Assembly (NCBI GenBank): GCA_964023275.1
Contig: OZ029915.1
Span: 4,604,985 to 4,668,984 of the forward strand
Source of the DNA: Norana najaformis
Taxonomy: Eukaryota > Annelida > Clitellata > Crassiclitellata > Hormogastridae
Direction of reading: 5' to 3'
DNA: 64,000 nucleotides
Positions 1-11,732 of this stretch are shown piece by piece (position 1 is the first letter of the stretch; each line of letters opens with the position of its first letter). The notes under the pieces are model-generated. The model searched no databases, was not told where the DNA came from, and saw only the letters and a program-made list of their open reading frames with translations. The position numbers and the translations under genes were made by a program.

Positions 1-7
1 GTATAAA

Positions 8-372
8 ATGCCTACACATAATATCCAAATTCAGCCACACATAGATACATGTATTACATACGAACATACATACATACATACATGTATACGTACATACATA
101 CATACGTACATACATGCATACATACATACATGTATACGTACATACATACATACGTACATACATACGTACATACATACTCATATATATATACATGCATACT
201 TACATATTTACATATATACATACATGCCTACACACACATATATATATACATATGTACATACATACATACATATGTACATACGTACGTACATTCATACATG
301 CATACATACATACATATATACCTTCCTATATACATACGTATGTACGTATATACATACATACACACATCGTTT
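8..372. repeat. (CATA)n tetranucleotide array
   Basis: Imperfect CATA/CATG/CGTA units run for about 310 bases from near 57. Open frames across it on the plus strand (repeated TYIH peptides) come from the repeat and are not genes. Confidence 0.9.
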
Positions 373-650
373 CAGCCAAACACCTAAGGAATCAATCACG
401 GTGTATAAGTCACGTACTGGTGTGTGATTTGCAGAACCATAGGGAGTGAGAGGTGGAATTTGTCCCAACTAGATGGTGGACAGTTAAAAAACGACGTTAC
501 GATGGTGGATTGAAGGCTCTGAGACAAGGTTACCTAGCAATAATTTGTGAATCTACATGTTTATTGCTAGCCTACAAATATTGATTCAAAACAAATATGG
601 CGTACAGTCATATATTAACTGTAGCTTGTCTGTTTAATTGCCAGCCTTTC

Positions 651-741
651 TCTATGTTTCTGAGGAATTTCCATAGAGGCGTTTACGAAGGTTGTTTGGT
701 CAGTTTCGGTCGGTGTTAGTCAGAATCTGTGGTGTCTGATT
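651..741 (+). repeat. dispersed repeat, inverted copy at 7,332
   Basis: Contains AATTTCCATAGAGGC and GGTTGTTTGGTCAGTTTCGG. The reverse complement of 7,332-7,413 has the same blocks in the same order, about 80% alike by eye. Confidence 0.7.
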
Positions 742-834
742 GTAGGCCACAACTGCTGCATTTAAACAATCAATGTCAGACATTTTGTGCAAGGCTACAA
801 GTAGGGCGTTCCAGGCTTCCGGGACCGCACAGAA

Positions 835-905
835 ATGTGAAATGTAAATGTACATATTTTTCTGTAGCCTCGACCCTGTTCATTTGTTAACGAATTTATC
901 GTGAA
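835..905 (+). repeat. dispersed repeat, GTAAATGTA...CTCGACCCTG family
   Basis: Begins AAATGTAAATGTACA, then GCCTCGACCCTGTTCATTTG. Related copies lie at 18,865-18,990, 36,095-36,170 and 56,870-57,015, all plus. In the 18.9-kb copy it runs into GTCCATTAAGGACGTCCGCA, whose relatives also occur at about 1,860 and 2,190. Confidence 0.65.
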
Positions 906-1437
906 ATCTTTCAGAAAAGTGTCTTCACCAAAAAACCTCAGTCATCTTGATGTCTGCTGTTACCAGAAACTACTTACATGGGTGCAGGATTCATTCTGCA
1001 AACATTGCATCACATTTATTAGTGTGCTTCGTACAAGCCACGTTTTACGATACATTACTGATACGAGCCTCTATGCAGATGGGGTTTTTTGAAGCGCAGG
1101 ATTAGAGATTTTAGAGACGGTGCCATGGGGTGGAATCGAAAAAAGCCTTCTGTAACGGAGATAAAACAAATGCCACAGCACTGGAAACGGCAAAGCAAGG
1201 ATCTCGGAATGCAAAGGAAACGCGCGAATAGATTGGATTGGGAAACCGGTTGAATGTGACAGGCTCATGCCAGCGAACAATCGTCAAATTAAGGATCAGC
1301 AAATAGGAAGAAGGAACGATGGAAGACAGACGATATTCACCATGAACGATGGGAAAAGGCTGGAAATATGCCTGAACAACCGGTGACAATTCTTTAAAGT
1401 AATATCTGCAAAGAACAGACACTGCCGTGGCAGCAAA

Positions 1438-1569
1438 ACTAATTGTAATTGCGAAATTGTAAAGCCTGCTTCAAGGGAAACTGTAATTGTAATTGCGAAA
1501 TTGTAAAGCCTGCTTCAAGGGAAACTGTAATTGTAAGTGCGAAATTGTAAAGCCTGTTTCAAGGGAAAC
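1438..1569. repeat. 44-bp tandem repeat, 3 copies
   Basis: The unit contains TTGTAATTGCGAAATTGTAA followed by AGCCTGCTTCAAGGGAAACT; copies start at 1,438, 1,482 and 1,526 with one or two changes each. Confidence 0.9.
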
Positions 1570-1739
1570 GCCAGAGGCGCTCCCGGCTTCATAAAACAAA
1601 ACCACGATCGAACAGAATGTTTTTCAAGGGCTAACGGATGAAAGGCATAGAAAGCCCAAGTGGCTCATGTCGCGGGTTGTTAGGCTGCTTATTCCAGAAA
1701 GATGGGAGGACCACAACGAAAGTCATATGTACGATGATG

Positions 1740-1840
1740 AGATGATTTTGACTGCGATTTTGACTTGAAACGACCACAGACTGATGCCTTGGGGATTATG
1801 ATAACGGCGGTTTAGAAGTCGTTAGATTAGATTAGATTAC
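1740..1840 (+). mobile_element. retroelement 3' tail remnant (GATTAGATTAGATT)
   Basis: CACAGACTGATGCCTTGG, GATTATGATAACGGC and a terminal TTAGATTAGATTAGATTA match the 3' end of the LINE fragment at 44,330-44,580. Reverse copies are at 26,155, 50,125 and 61,120. Confidence 0.6.
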
Positions 1841-3435
1841 ATGCTACACAAGCGGTCTGCTATATGAGGTCGTCCTTTAAGGATGTCCGCAGTGGTTAGG
1901 AGGGAAGGGTCACCAAAATGCGGACAAAGGAAAAGGGGGCTATGCCCTATGCGAACGTCCGCATCTAAATTTGATACATACAGTACAGTTATTTCAATAC
2001 CGACTTTGCCTTGAACACCGACTTCAATCAGACACCACGCTTGGAGGTAATTAACTCCTTTTGCTGAACACGGCAGCATCAAAGTACCCCAGTCCAAGCC
2101 ACAATTAGCCCTGCAATATCAATATTGTAGCTTAATCCAGGCCTTAGTACTCCGTTGGAGTTGAGACGTCGGCAACAAAGGTGGGGACGGTAACGTCAAA
2201 TGCGGACAAGTAGAGAAGAGCTCAAAAGTAGGTAATTTTTGCGGACGTCTTTTATGGACGATCCTCTGTTGTAAATTAAATAGCAGATGCTACTGTGGCA
2301 GCAAAATGATTCCTGCGCTCTGTACTGTAAGTTACGTAGAAGCCCATCACCTAGGCTGATGGCTCGCTGGCATAAAATGTCTGGTAAGAGAGCAACATGA
2401 GCAGTGAGCACACTCGTATCAATGCATCTCTGGGCGGATTCAATATCGAGTTGTATTGTATTGCATTGTATTGCATCACTGCAGCTAGAATTCCAAAAGA
2501 AGGTCACACTAATTGTCTTGGTGTAGGCCACATGAACTAATCTCAATTACCACAACAATGCGTGAGTACATGTGTGTATGCGTGTGCGTGTTTGTGCGTG
2601 CGTGCGTGCGTGTGTGTGTGTCCCCAATATTGCATGCCACGCATCACTGTGAAATATTATCGGGAAACTTCGCGTGCTAAATTGTCGAGAGGCAGCGTGA
2701 CTTACGCCAATTTTTGTAATATTCAGTTTATTAAACCTAAAATCACATTCTCTGCGCTTGCAATAAAACACTTAATTGAAAGTCAGACCCGGAAAAAGGA
2801 GGAATTAAGATGATTTAAGTAGATTTATAGTGCGCCAACTGCGAAATAAAATTGCCGAGTTGATTAAATCGACGACGTAGGTTCTGTTGTTAAAGTAGGT
2901 CCGTATTATAACTGACCCCTCTGCTATCATTTATGACTTATTACAAATAGTGAATTCTACATATTTTCAAATTTATTTTTATATTTATTTAGGATAAAAG
3001 TTTAAAGCAAATACAGCCGACATATTCCTGTGTTTCTAGATCAGTGTTTAAAGCGATCGAAGATCGAGTTTCGTAACAGAGATCGCATCTTCTTCACACT
3101 ACACGTAGTAATAGTTCCAGTGTTTAACGACATCTTATGACATCAAAGGCCGTTGACGTCGCCCTCCTCCTTTATCCAGTCTTGGGACTGGCACTATCCG
3201 ACTAACGGCAGTGGTGGAGTTACACTACACGTATCTACTATCAATTATATATATGCGCGCGTTTCAGTATCTTGTTGCAGGTTGTCCACAGAGATGTTGT
3301 AGGACACCACACCAACTTAGTAGAAGATACATTTTATTACCTAAGCTATTTAAAAGCGCAACAGAACAGAAACAAGACGTCGATCACGTGCGGTCACAGA
3401 CCAGCGAAAAATCTCACCAAGAAAAGCACCATTCC
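1841..3435. other. intergenic, no gene seen
   Basis: Holds relatives of the GGACGTCCGCA repeat (about 1,855-1,945 and 2,190-2,275, the second reversed), a short GTGCGTGCGTGC run at 2,575-2,622 and unique AT-rich DNA. The stretch 3,100-3,200 (TGTTTAACGACATCTTATGA and GGGACTGGCA) recurs near 16,990-17,160. Confidence 0.55.
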
Positions 3436-4413
3436 GCAACAGATGGTGCAACAGATGGTGCAGCAGATGGTGCAGCAGATGGTGCAGCAGATGGTGCAGC
3501 AGATGGTGCAGCAGATGGTGCAGCAGATGGTGCAGCAGATGGTGCAGCAGATGGTGCAGCAGATGGTGCAGCAGATGGTGCAACAGATGGTGCAACAGAT
3601 GGTGCAACAGATGGTGCAACAGATGGTGCAACAGATGGTGCAACAGATGGTGCAACAGATGGTGCAACAGATGGTGCAACAGATGGTGCAACAGATGGTG
3701 CAACAGATGGTGCAACAGATGGTGCAACAGATGGTGCAACAGATGGTGCAACAGATGGTGCAACAGATGGTGCAACAGATGGTGCAACAGATGGTGCAAC
3801 AGATGGTGCAACAGATGGTGCAACAGATGGTGCAACAGATGGTGCAACAGATGGTGCAACAGATGGTGCAACAGATGGTTCAACAGACGGTGCAACAGAC
3901 GGTGCAACAGACGGTGCAACAGACGGTGCAACAGATGGTGCAACAGATGGTGCAACAGATGGTGCAACAGATGGTGCAACAGATGGTGCAACAGATGGTG
4001 CAGCAGATGGTGCAGCAGATGGTGCAGCAGATGGTGCAGCAGATGGTGCAGCAGATGGTGCAGCAGATGGTGCAACAGATGGTGCAACAGATGGTGCAAC
4101 AGATGGTGCAACAGATGGTGCAACAGATGGTGCAACAGATGGTGCAACAGATGGTGCAACAGATGGTGCAACAGATGGTGCAACAGATGGTGCAACAGAT
4201 GGTGCAACAGATGGTGCAACAGATGGTGCAACAGATGGTGCAACAGATGGTGCAACAGATGGTGCAACAGATGGTGCAACAGATGGTGCAACAGATGGTG
4301 CAACAGATGGTGCAACAGATGGTGCAACAGATGGTTCAACAGACGGTGCAACAGACGGTGCAACAGACGGTGCAACAGACGGTGCAACAGATGGTGCAAC
4401 AGACGGTGCAACA
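3436..4413. repeat. 12-bp minisatellite, about 81 units
   Basis: Units of ACAGATGGTGCA with three variants: GCAGCA, GGTTCA and ACAGACGG. Unit length is a multiple of three, so all six frames stay open (repeated ATDG, QQMV, APSV and similar), and no frame is favoured. The flanking residues show no signal peptide or domain. A variant block is duplicated inside the array (see findings). Confidence 0.95.
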
Positions 4414-5860
4414 TTCACCAATAGATGGTGACGAAAACCGCTAAAGAAGATCCAAAACGCCTTCCAGGAACCAAACAAGTCATCTAAGGCAGGGAGACTG
4501 AACATAAACAGTCGAGGGACTGGCAACAAAAAACCGTCACGCGGGACCAACAACCAAAATCCATTATCATCGAGTTAAACCACAACAATGGACATTTTAC
4601 CACTTTCGGTTTTTCCGTCTTAATTAATACACAGAAGGCGTACAACGTATAACAATTCGACCCACTGGGTCCTATCCTGCACTCCGCATGTAGCTATATA
4701 CATAATATATATAATATATACATAATATATAATATATATAATATATGTGTGTGTACATATACATGTATATAAATATAGCTGAAAACGTACAAGTTGAAAA
4801 CGGTAGTTGTCGTAGTGTTATTAATCGGTGCAATAGCAAATCTCTTAAGTAGCCTTAGTATTCAAGGTTTACCTAGATTTATATCGAGCGATGTAGTACT
4901 ATGACAGAGGACATACAGGCGCAATAGAAGTTATAAAACCAAGAGGTTCGGTAAAGTAATAAAGTAATGTTACATATAATAAATATTAATAGAGACCAGA
5001 CATTCACAGGTAGAGATGGTCATTAATACCTGGTAGGGAATGTCCCCCACAAGTCACGGTCAAGCGAAACGGTCAAAGTTCAGATTCAGTCAGTTAACGG
5101 GAGCTGGGCGAACAGATAGAGGGGACTGGAGGCCGACCGGCGACAACCAGTCAGAAAGACATCTTAATGAACAATGAAAAGAATGCCGTAGGGAAGCACG
5201 GTCAGTATTGGCGTCAGGGTGACTGCCGCACGTATAGAGAGTAGAGTGGTCACCGAATGTTGTCAATAGAGGCAGCCGGTTTGAAAGAGGGTCAAGGTAC
5301 CGGCACCCTGGAGCAGAGAGCACACTTAGACCGAGCTGAAAGCAATGCACAAAAGGGTCACATTAGAAATACGCGAATGCTGAAAGGGGAATGGAATCTT
5401 GGCTGGAGGGATACGAGCGAAATTGGAAGGTCCGAGGCCCACACAGGTAGATAATAGCCTGGGGGCAGAAAACTTATATAAGCGCCAGAACAGGTAGCTA
5501 AAGAAAAGAGAGAGTCTGATCCGAATTGAGCTCTTGTGGTGAAATCCGGATTAGGCCTATCTGAAATGGACGGACAAGGGACGACTGTCGACATTGCTCT
5601 TTTCTGTCGTGAGTATTATTTCTAACATTAAATATATCGCAGCAAGCGAGTGCTCTATTCTTTCTAGTTTCCCCATAACTTGGTCATAGTACGGTAATCG
5701 GCTCAATACGCATCTAAGTCGTCAACCGGACGAACATAAAAATCACGTAGTCGCAGGCGAAAAGGAATGTCATTGCTTAATTGCCCTTGGACGGATAGAT
5801 CTTTGATTGTACCTTTTTATGTCCTATATGGGCTCAATATGATCTCTTACTAAGCAACAA
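4414..5860. other. intergenic, no gene seen
   Basis: Contains a short TAATATATA palindromic AT run at 4,690-4,770 and otherwise unique sequence. Open frames of 60-90 codons on both strands near 5,100-5,600 overlap each other and are not recognised. Confidence 0.5.
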
Positions 5861-6095
5861 CACTTTAATCATTTACCATTCTCGATAATGAACATATACC
5901 ACTAACCACTCTCGTGAATGGACATTTTACCACTGTCGCACTCTCAGAAAAGACTATTTTACCACTTATCATTCTCAAAAAGGCTCTTTTACCACTTACC
6001 ATTACCACTCATAAGAATGGCTCTGTTACCATTTAACAATCTCGAGAAATAATCTTTCACCACTTACCACAGTCGTGAACGGATTTTGCACCACT
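5861..6095. repeat. degenerate 35-40-bp tandem repeat
   Basis: Recurrent ACCACT..CC.TTCTC and GGACATTTTACC blocks, six or so degraded copies. A related piece, ATGGACATTTTACCACTTTC, lies at 4,588. Confidence 0.6.
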
Positions 6096-6399
6096 GGGCA
6101 CGGTATTAAACTGCAAATTCCTCTGTTCTGTGCATCATGGGGTGAACGGCTGACCCATTTTGCTGTCATGCGATAGGTCTGTTCAGCCCTGTTATAAACT
6201 GACATAATTAATAACCCTTTCATCAGTTTTAGGATCAAAGAACCAATCACGGACCAATTTCAGCGTAATGAGGCTTCAAAGGCATACGAAAGAGTCGACA
6301 ACATTCCTTTCCCACATCATCGTTGCCCTTTCTCGGTATCTGTCACTAGCTGCTCCATCTTTTCGTATCCATAAGCGCATTGATGTCTTTCTCTTTGTA

Positions 6400-6502
6400 T
6401 GTGTGTGTGTGTGTGTCAGTAAGTCAGTCAACCAGTCTGTCTGTATGTCTGTCTCAGTCAGTCAGTCAGTCAGTCTGTCTGTCTGTCTGTCTGGCTGTTT
6501 GT
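6400..6502. repeat. (TG)n / (CAGT)n / (TCTG)n microsatellite
   Basis: GTGTGTGTGTGTG, then CAGTCAGTCAGTCAGT and TCTGTCTGTCTG in succession. Confidence 0.85.
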
Positions 6503-7068
6503 TCAATACAGCTTAAAAAGTCGGTCGCGAACGTTTGAGGTCGAGCAACGAACTGTCGTTAAAGGCGAGAATGATGAAGAAAATTGAGGACATGTGGATA
6601 GAGTAGGGCATGGAGGAAGGTAATTAAGAAGGTAATTAAGAAGATAATTAGAGGTAAATACTGAAAAGACAGAAAAGCGAGAGGTAAGGATAGGAACCGT
6701 AGGATGTCAGAAGAGAAAGCTAAATTGGAAGAGAACATTTTCCGAACGTCGATCTGGCGAGAACATTATTCAGGATAAACTTGGTCCATATAGTTTATAT
6801 CGTTTACGCATGTGATCTGCAGGTTTAGCCGGCTAAACGCCTACGCAACGTGTTTGGCAACCAGTTGAAATTATCGGCCAATTTGTATGCTCCGTGCTTC
6901 GCATCATGCTTGGAAGCCACTATAATCTTAGCTATCTGCATGGCGATGACCTTCTTTGCATCGAAACAAATCACCATCCGCGTTCAATTCTGTGAATTGT
7001 AAGGTAACCCGCTTGTATTACATGCCACGTTGAAAAATCTTCAGAAGCATGAAGCTAAACTAAAGGCA
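6503..7068. other. intergenic, no gene seen
   Basis: Unique sequence, with GGTAATTAAGAA repeated twice near 6,620. No open frame of note. Confidence 0.5.
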
Positions 7069-7330
7069 ACCCACTTGCTTTAAACGCCTCAAGGAAACTG
7101 CTCGGAAACATTACATGTAAGGTAAAGTAAACCCACTTGCTTTAAACGCCTCAAGGAAACTGCTCAGAAACATTGTATGAAAGGTAAAGTTAACCCACTT
7201 GCATTAAACGCCTCAAGGAAGCTGCTCAGAAACATTTCATGTAAGGTAAAGTTAACCCACTTAAACGCCTCAAAGAAGCTGTTCAGAAACATTACATGTA
7301 AGGTAAAGTAAACTCACTTGTCTCCACACG
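7069..7330. repeat. 62-bp tandem repeat, about 4 copies
   Basis: Unit blocks AACCCACTTGCTTTAAACGC, CTCAAGGAAACTGCTCAGAA and ACATGTAAGGTAAAGT. One copy lacks a few bases (TTAAACCC region near 7,258). Single related pieces lie on both sides (7,006 and 7,430). Confidence 0.85.
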
Positions 7331-7331
7331 G

Positions 7332-7413
7332 CGTGACTTCACAGATTCTGACATAGCATCGACCGAAACTGACCAAACAACCTTAAAAGCCTCTATGGAA
7401 ATTCTTCAGAAGC
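7332..7413 (-). repeat. dispersed repeat, inverted copy of 651-741
   Basis: Contains CCGAAACTGACCAAACAACC and GCCTCTATGGAAATTCTTC, the reverse complement of blocks at 651-741. Confidence 0.7.
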
Positions 7414-7802
7414 ACAGAGATCACGGAGGTTACGGTAACCCACTTTTATTCCATGCGACGTGGGATTTCTTGAAACGGTAAGACTATACGTATATAGGCC
7501 TAAAATAACATCCACACTGCTAACAGTCAACAGTCAATAAAACCTGCAAATCATCGTATCAATAGCAAAGCCTGTTCTTAAGTAATTCTACGCCTGCCTA
7601 CATCAGCATCGAATAGACTAGGCTAAGAATTGATATTATTTATGCTTAATCTAAAATTTCTCCTTCGTTGGCAGCTTCGTTCGAACTGTCTTTTGGCTTG
7701 CTAGTCTTTAGCAGTAGAACCTTTCGATAAGTAGATTCTCTGAACTGTCCTCCATAGGATCTTCGACTGTAATTGTAACTGACGGTCGTCCGGTACCTGT
7801 CG

Positions 7803-8482
7803 TACTTCTTCTTCTTCTTCTTCTCCTCCTCCTCCTACGCCTTCTTCTTTTTCTTTTTCTTTTTTCTTCTTCTTCTTCTTCTCCTCCGCTTTCTCCTCCT
7901 CCTCCTCCTCCTCCTCCTCCTGCTACGCCTTCTTCTTTTTCTTCTTCTTCTTCTTCATCTTCTACTTCTTCGCGTTCTTCTTCATCATCTTCTTCGTCTT
8001 CTTCTTCTCCTCTTCTTCTTGGCGTTCTTGTTCTTCTTGGCGTTCTTCTTGTTCTCTTCTTATTCTTCTTGTTCTTCTTCTTGTTCTTCTTCTTGTTCTT
8101 CTTCTTGTTCTTCTTCTTGTTCTTCTTCTTGTTCTTCTTCTTGTTCTTCTTCTTGTTCTTCTTCTTGTTCTTCTTCTTGTTCTTCTTCTTGTTCTTCTTC
8201 TTGTTCTTCTTCTTGTTCTTCTTCTTGTTCTTCTTCTTGTTCTTCTTCTTGTTCTTCTTCTTGTTCTTCTTCTTGTTCTTCTTCTTGTTCTTCTTCTTGT
8301 TTTTTCTTCTTTTCTTCTTCGCGTTCTTGTTCTTCTTGGCGTTCTTCTGGTTCTCCTTCTTATTCTTGTTCTTGTTCTTCTTCTTGTTCTTCATTTTGTT
8401 CTTCTTCGAGTTCTTCTTCTTTTTGTTCTTCTTCGCGTTCTTCTTCGCATTCTTCTTCTTCGCGTTCCTCTTCTTCTTCGCT
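7803..8482. repeat. polypyrimidine tract with 12-bp minisatellite
   Basis: About 680 bases of TTC/TCC-rich sequence. From 8,071 to 8,300 it is a clean array of GTTCTTCTTCTT, about 19 copies. Open frames here (poly-SSC, poly-KKN, poly-FFF) are simple-sequence artefacts. Confidence 0.95.
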
Positions 8483-8646
8483 ATATAAATACCCAGTTAC
8501 TTAATGCGAATGAGACAGCCTCTGTGCAATAATGGCGTATGTATAAATCTTGAAAAGAAAGGAGCTGAAGCCGAAAGTTTCGGCCTAAGGCGTCCGGATG
8601 TCCTGGGAAGCAGAACTGCTGTTTTTCTGATGGGTCAGAATCCCCC

Positions 8647-8825
8647 GAACGACGGCCAGCAGTTGTCACTTAAATTCTCCCATTTGTATACATATATACA
8701 TTTCCATCAAGGTAATATCTCTCACAACATCAAGCACCAGTGCGCAAAACCAGAAGCCTCAGACACCCGGATGCCTATTTATGGATCTTGCGTCTTTATA
8801 TAGTGCTATGACATTTATATAGCGT
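8647..8825 (+). repeat. dispersed repeat, inverted copy at 9,840
   Basis: ACGGCCAGCAGTTGTCACTT, TACATATATACATTTCC and a terminal GCGTCTTTATATAGTGCTAT. The reverse complement of 9,840-9,998 shares all three blocks, with a different middle. Confidence 0.75.
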
Positions 8826-9224
8826 CTTTCTGGGAACCAATCAAAGGCGCTTATGGAAGCAACGGTACGGTCTATTCTCCAGCTGGACTGATGACTGTCA
8901 AGCTATCTCGGCCGAGCTGTCGTCTGACATGAAAGGCGCTTAGTAATCCGTGTCCGACTCTCGTTTGATGCGACGGCGGTGACTTGGAAACTGACGCCGA
9001 CGTTCTTTGCAAACCACATTTCACTTCCGCACCCTCGGAAAAACCTCAAAAGGGCGTCTGCGATTTGCAGACAGACGGCTGTCATTACTTCAAGTCGCTC
9101 AGTTCTTTTGGTAATGTTTGAGGACTTTTATTTCTTCAGTTAGAATAAGTGAAAAAGTAGTGTCCCATGTCCCACAGATGAGATGTAGGGGAGGCGCTCA
9201 TTTCCTTTTCTTTAAGCCTTTGAG
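8826..9224. other. intergenic, no gene seen
   Basis: Unique CpG-rich sequence; no domain or splice pattern noticed. Confidence 0.5.
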
Positions 9225-9445
9225 CTGGCAATGGACGAATCCCAAGGTACTGGACATGGGGCCAGTGTCTCGCAGGACTTGCCGTTTACTTCCCAGCTCA
9301 CGCCGGTACCAAATTCTGCTGCTTGGTGACAGTGGCACGTTGGAGCAAATAACTAGCCCAGAGTCATTACAGGGAGTCGAACCCGCAACCGCATGATCAC
9401 CGACCAAACGCGTTACCAATAGACCACCATGCCGTGCCAATTAGA
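9225..9445 (-). mobile_element. tRNA-derived SINE
   Basis: On the minus strand GGCATGGTGGTCTATTGG resembles an A box and GGGTTCGACTCC a B box, about 35 bases apart. A non-tRNA body follows (GTACCGGCGTGAGCTGGG). The head does not fold as a clean functional tRNA by eye. Confidence 0.6.
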
Positions 9446-9839
9446 TTTTGTTGGAAATTCTGAAGATTGCCATTACTTTGTAACTGTAACTGCAATCGTG
9501 GATTTGTTTGGCGCCTCTTCAACAGATACTCCTGAAAGTCGCACCAAACCTGACCACACGAAGAGATTGCTAGGCAAACTATTCCAGATATTGTCAACTA
9601 AATCAAGTTTTTGGACATTGCTAACGGTTTTCATTACTTCAACAAGATGAACTTTTTGAATTTTTGAAGGTTTCATCAGTTTAGTTTTATCTGGAACAAT
9701 CTTCCTATGAAAATATGTACTTTTCTGAAAGAGAAAGAAACATTTTTAACCGATATTAAATCGCACCTTTTCAGAACTGTTAGCTAACCATGTTTTAGCG
9801 CATGCAGTTAAGCGTCTTTGATTGTTTCAAAGAAGACGC
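9446..9839. other. intergenic, no gene seen
   Basis: Unique AT-rich sequence, no recognised element. Confidence 0.5.
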
Positions 9840-9998
9840 TATATAAATACTGTAGCGCTATATAAAGACTATAGCGCTATATAAAGACGCAATATTCATA
9901 AAAACGTATCTGGCTGTTGGAAGCTTCTACTCTTCTTTGACGGAAATGTATATATGTACACAGATGGGAGGATTTAACCGAAAACTGCTGGCCATCGT
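9840..9998 (-). repeat. dispersed repeat, inverted copy of 8,647
   Basis: Carries three tandem CTATATAAAGAC/GCGCTATATAAA pieces at its end and GGAGGATTTAACCGAAAACT inside. The minus-strand frame keeps a peptide (NDGQQFSVKSSHLCTYIHF) similar to one encoded by the other copy. Confidence 0.75.
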
Positions 9999-10019
9999 TC
10001 ATAAAAGGCCCTATATAAA

Positions 10020-10190
10020 TAGCCAGATACATGCATGCATGCATACAATCATACATACATACATACATAAATACATACATACAATCATACATGCATATAT
10101 ACATACATACAATCATACATACAATCATACATACATACATACATACATACAATCATACATACATACACACATACGTACACATACAAGTTT
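10020..10190. repeat. (CATA)n/(CAATCATA)n array
   Basis: Starts directly after CCCTATATAAATAGCCAGAT and contains alternating CATACAAT and CATACATA units. Confidence 0.9.
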
Positions 10191-11407
10191 TATGAAATTT
10201 CGTCTCATACAGGTTAACGAACGTCACGCGAATAGGAAGTTTTTCAAATCGTAACCGTTATTAATATCTTGTGAAAGCCTCTCATTCTAAGTGCATCAGT
10301 TTCTCCATTTTCTCCTTAATGTTGTTCACTTAATTATATCTTGCATAATTGTATCGATTTTACAAATTGCCCGGTGTTCTGGTTTCTCCAAAGCTGAATA
10401 ATTTCGCTGCATGCTGGCCTGCAGTAGGATTCATCCAATGTCAACATTTCGCTGCTTTCGATGCCCACATTTACACCGCTCGTTCCTGGTGCTGATCTGG
10501 AGCCCTTGGCTTTGCATCCTGTTCTGTTTTCTCTCATTGGTGATGTGTAGTCAACACACGCACAAAAACTACTACTACTACTATTACTACTACTACCACC
10601 ACCACCACTGCCACCACCACCAATCCACTAAAAATAATATGCTATACGATACTAAGTACTAATGTAATCACTCCCACAACTATTCCCGGACCTACTTCTT
10701 CAATAAGACTACCAGATCTGCAGCGTTTGATAAATAAAATCATAGGCGACAGGGAGAGACGAACCAGTGTCTCTGTAGCCTGCATGGAACGTAACTGCAT
10801 GTACGAAATTAAGATCGACGGTCGAATTCGCCATAAGAGAAACCGGGATAACAAGATTTACACGTGAGCTATCTATGGAAAACAGTTGGAGATATAAAGT
10901 CTTGAGCCAGTCATGTATGGCGCTACTAAACAACACTCGATAAGCAAACGATGGACACAAAAGCGTGATGCTTCGAGCAAGGTAATTACGAGATCAATAC
11001 ACGCAGTTCGGTTATAGAAAAGCGAATGAATAGTTTATGTGTAGAATACGAGTGTAGATCTAACCTACAGCGGACGCAATTGGGCCTTTTGCATGCAAAA
11101 GGAACGACAATACGACGTTTAGATCATCGATGATAAGTTCGCTTGCTCTCTCTCTCCATGAATCATTTCGACATTAATTATTCAAAGAAGAAAATTAGCA
11201 CTACGCATGAGTCGTCGTGTTCTTCCATTTTTGAATAATTAAGATTTACTGGGAACAATTGTTATTCGTGGGCGTCCATTGACCAACGACATCTTTGAAT
11301 AAATAGGCGCTATTGTTTTCCGAATAGGAGTGCATTTAAGCTGCAACAGAGCTGATTTATCGAACTTATCAGAGGTCGTATACACTGACTGAGCAAACGC
11401 CTGAACT
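10191..11407. other. intergenic, no gene seen
   Basis: Unique CpG-rich sequence with a CTACTACTA/CCACCACCA run at 10,568-10,625. No exon recognised. Confidence 0.5.
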
Positions 11408-11447
11408 ATGAGCCAGCGTGAATCAGTTTTGATTCACGCTGGCTCAT
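11408..11447. repeat. perfect 18-bp inverted repeat (hairpin)
   Basis: Arms ATGAGCCAGCGTGAATCA and its exact reverse complement are separated by four bases (GTTT). The right arm runs straight into a (CATA)n array. Confidence 0.9.
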
Positions 11448-11732
11448 ACATACATACATACATACATACATCAATACATACATACATACATACACACATA
11501 CATACAACAATCAATGCATGCATGCATGCATGCATACATACATACACACATATACATACACACATACATACATACAGACATACATCAATACATACATACA
11601 TACATTTCATACATACAGTTCTTACATACATACATACATGCACACATGTATACACACATACATACATACATACAGACATACACACATATATACACATATA
11701 TAATATACATACATACATACATACATACATAA
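11448..11732. repeat. (CATA)n array
   Basis: CATA units with CATG and CACA variants; overlapping YIHT and YVCM open frames are repeat artefacts. Confidence 0.9.

Larger units (their letters stand above)
373..1437. other. intergenic, no gene seen
   Basis: Mostly unique sequence with two dispersed repeat pieces (651-741 and 835-905). Short open frames on the minus strand at 1,071-1,422 overlap each other in different frames and show no domain. Confidence 0.55.

Noticed and set aside
3211..4444. Long open frames of repeated ATDG, QQMV, HHLL and APSV
   Set aside because: All frames on both strands are open because the unit is 12 bp; flanks lack domains, signal peptide or splice logic.
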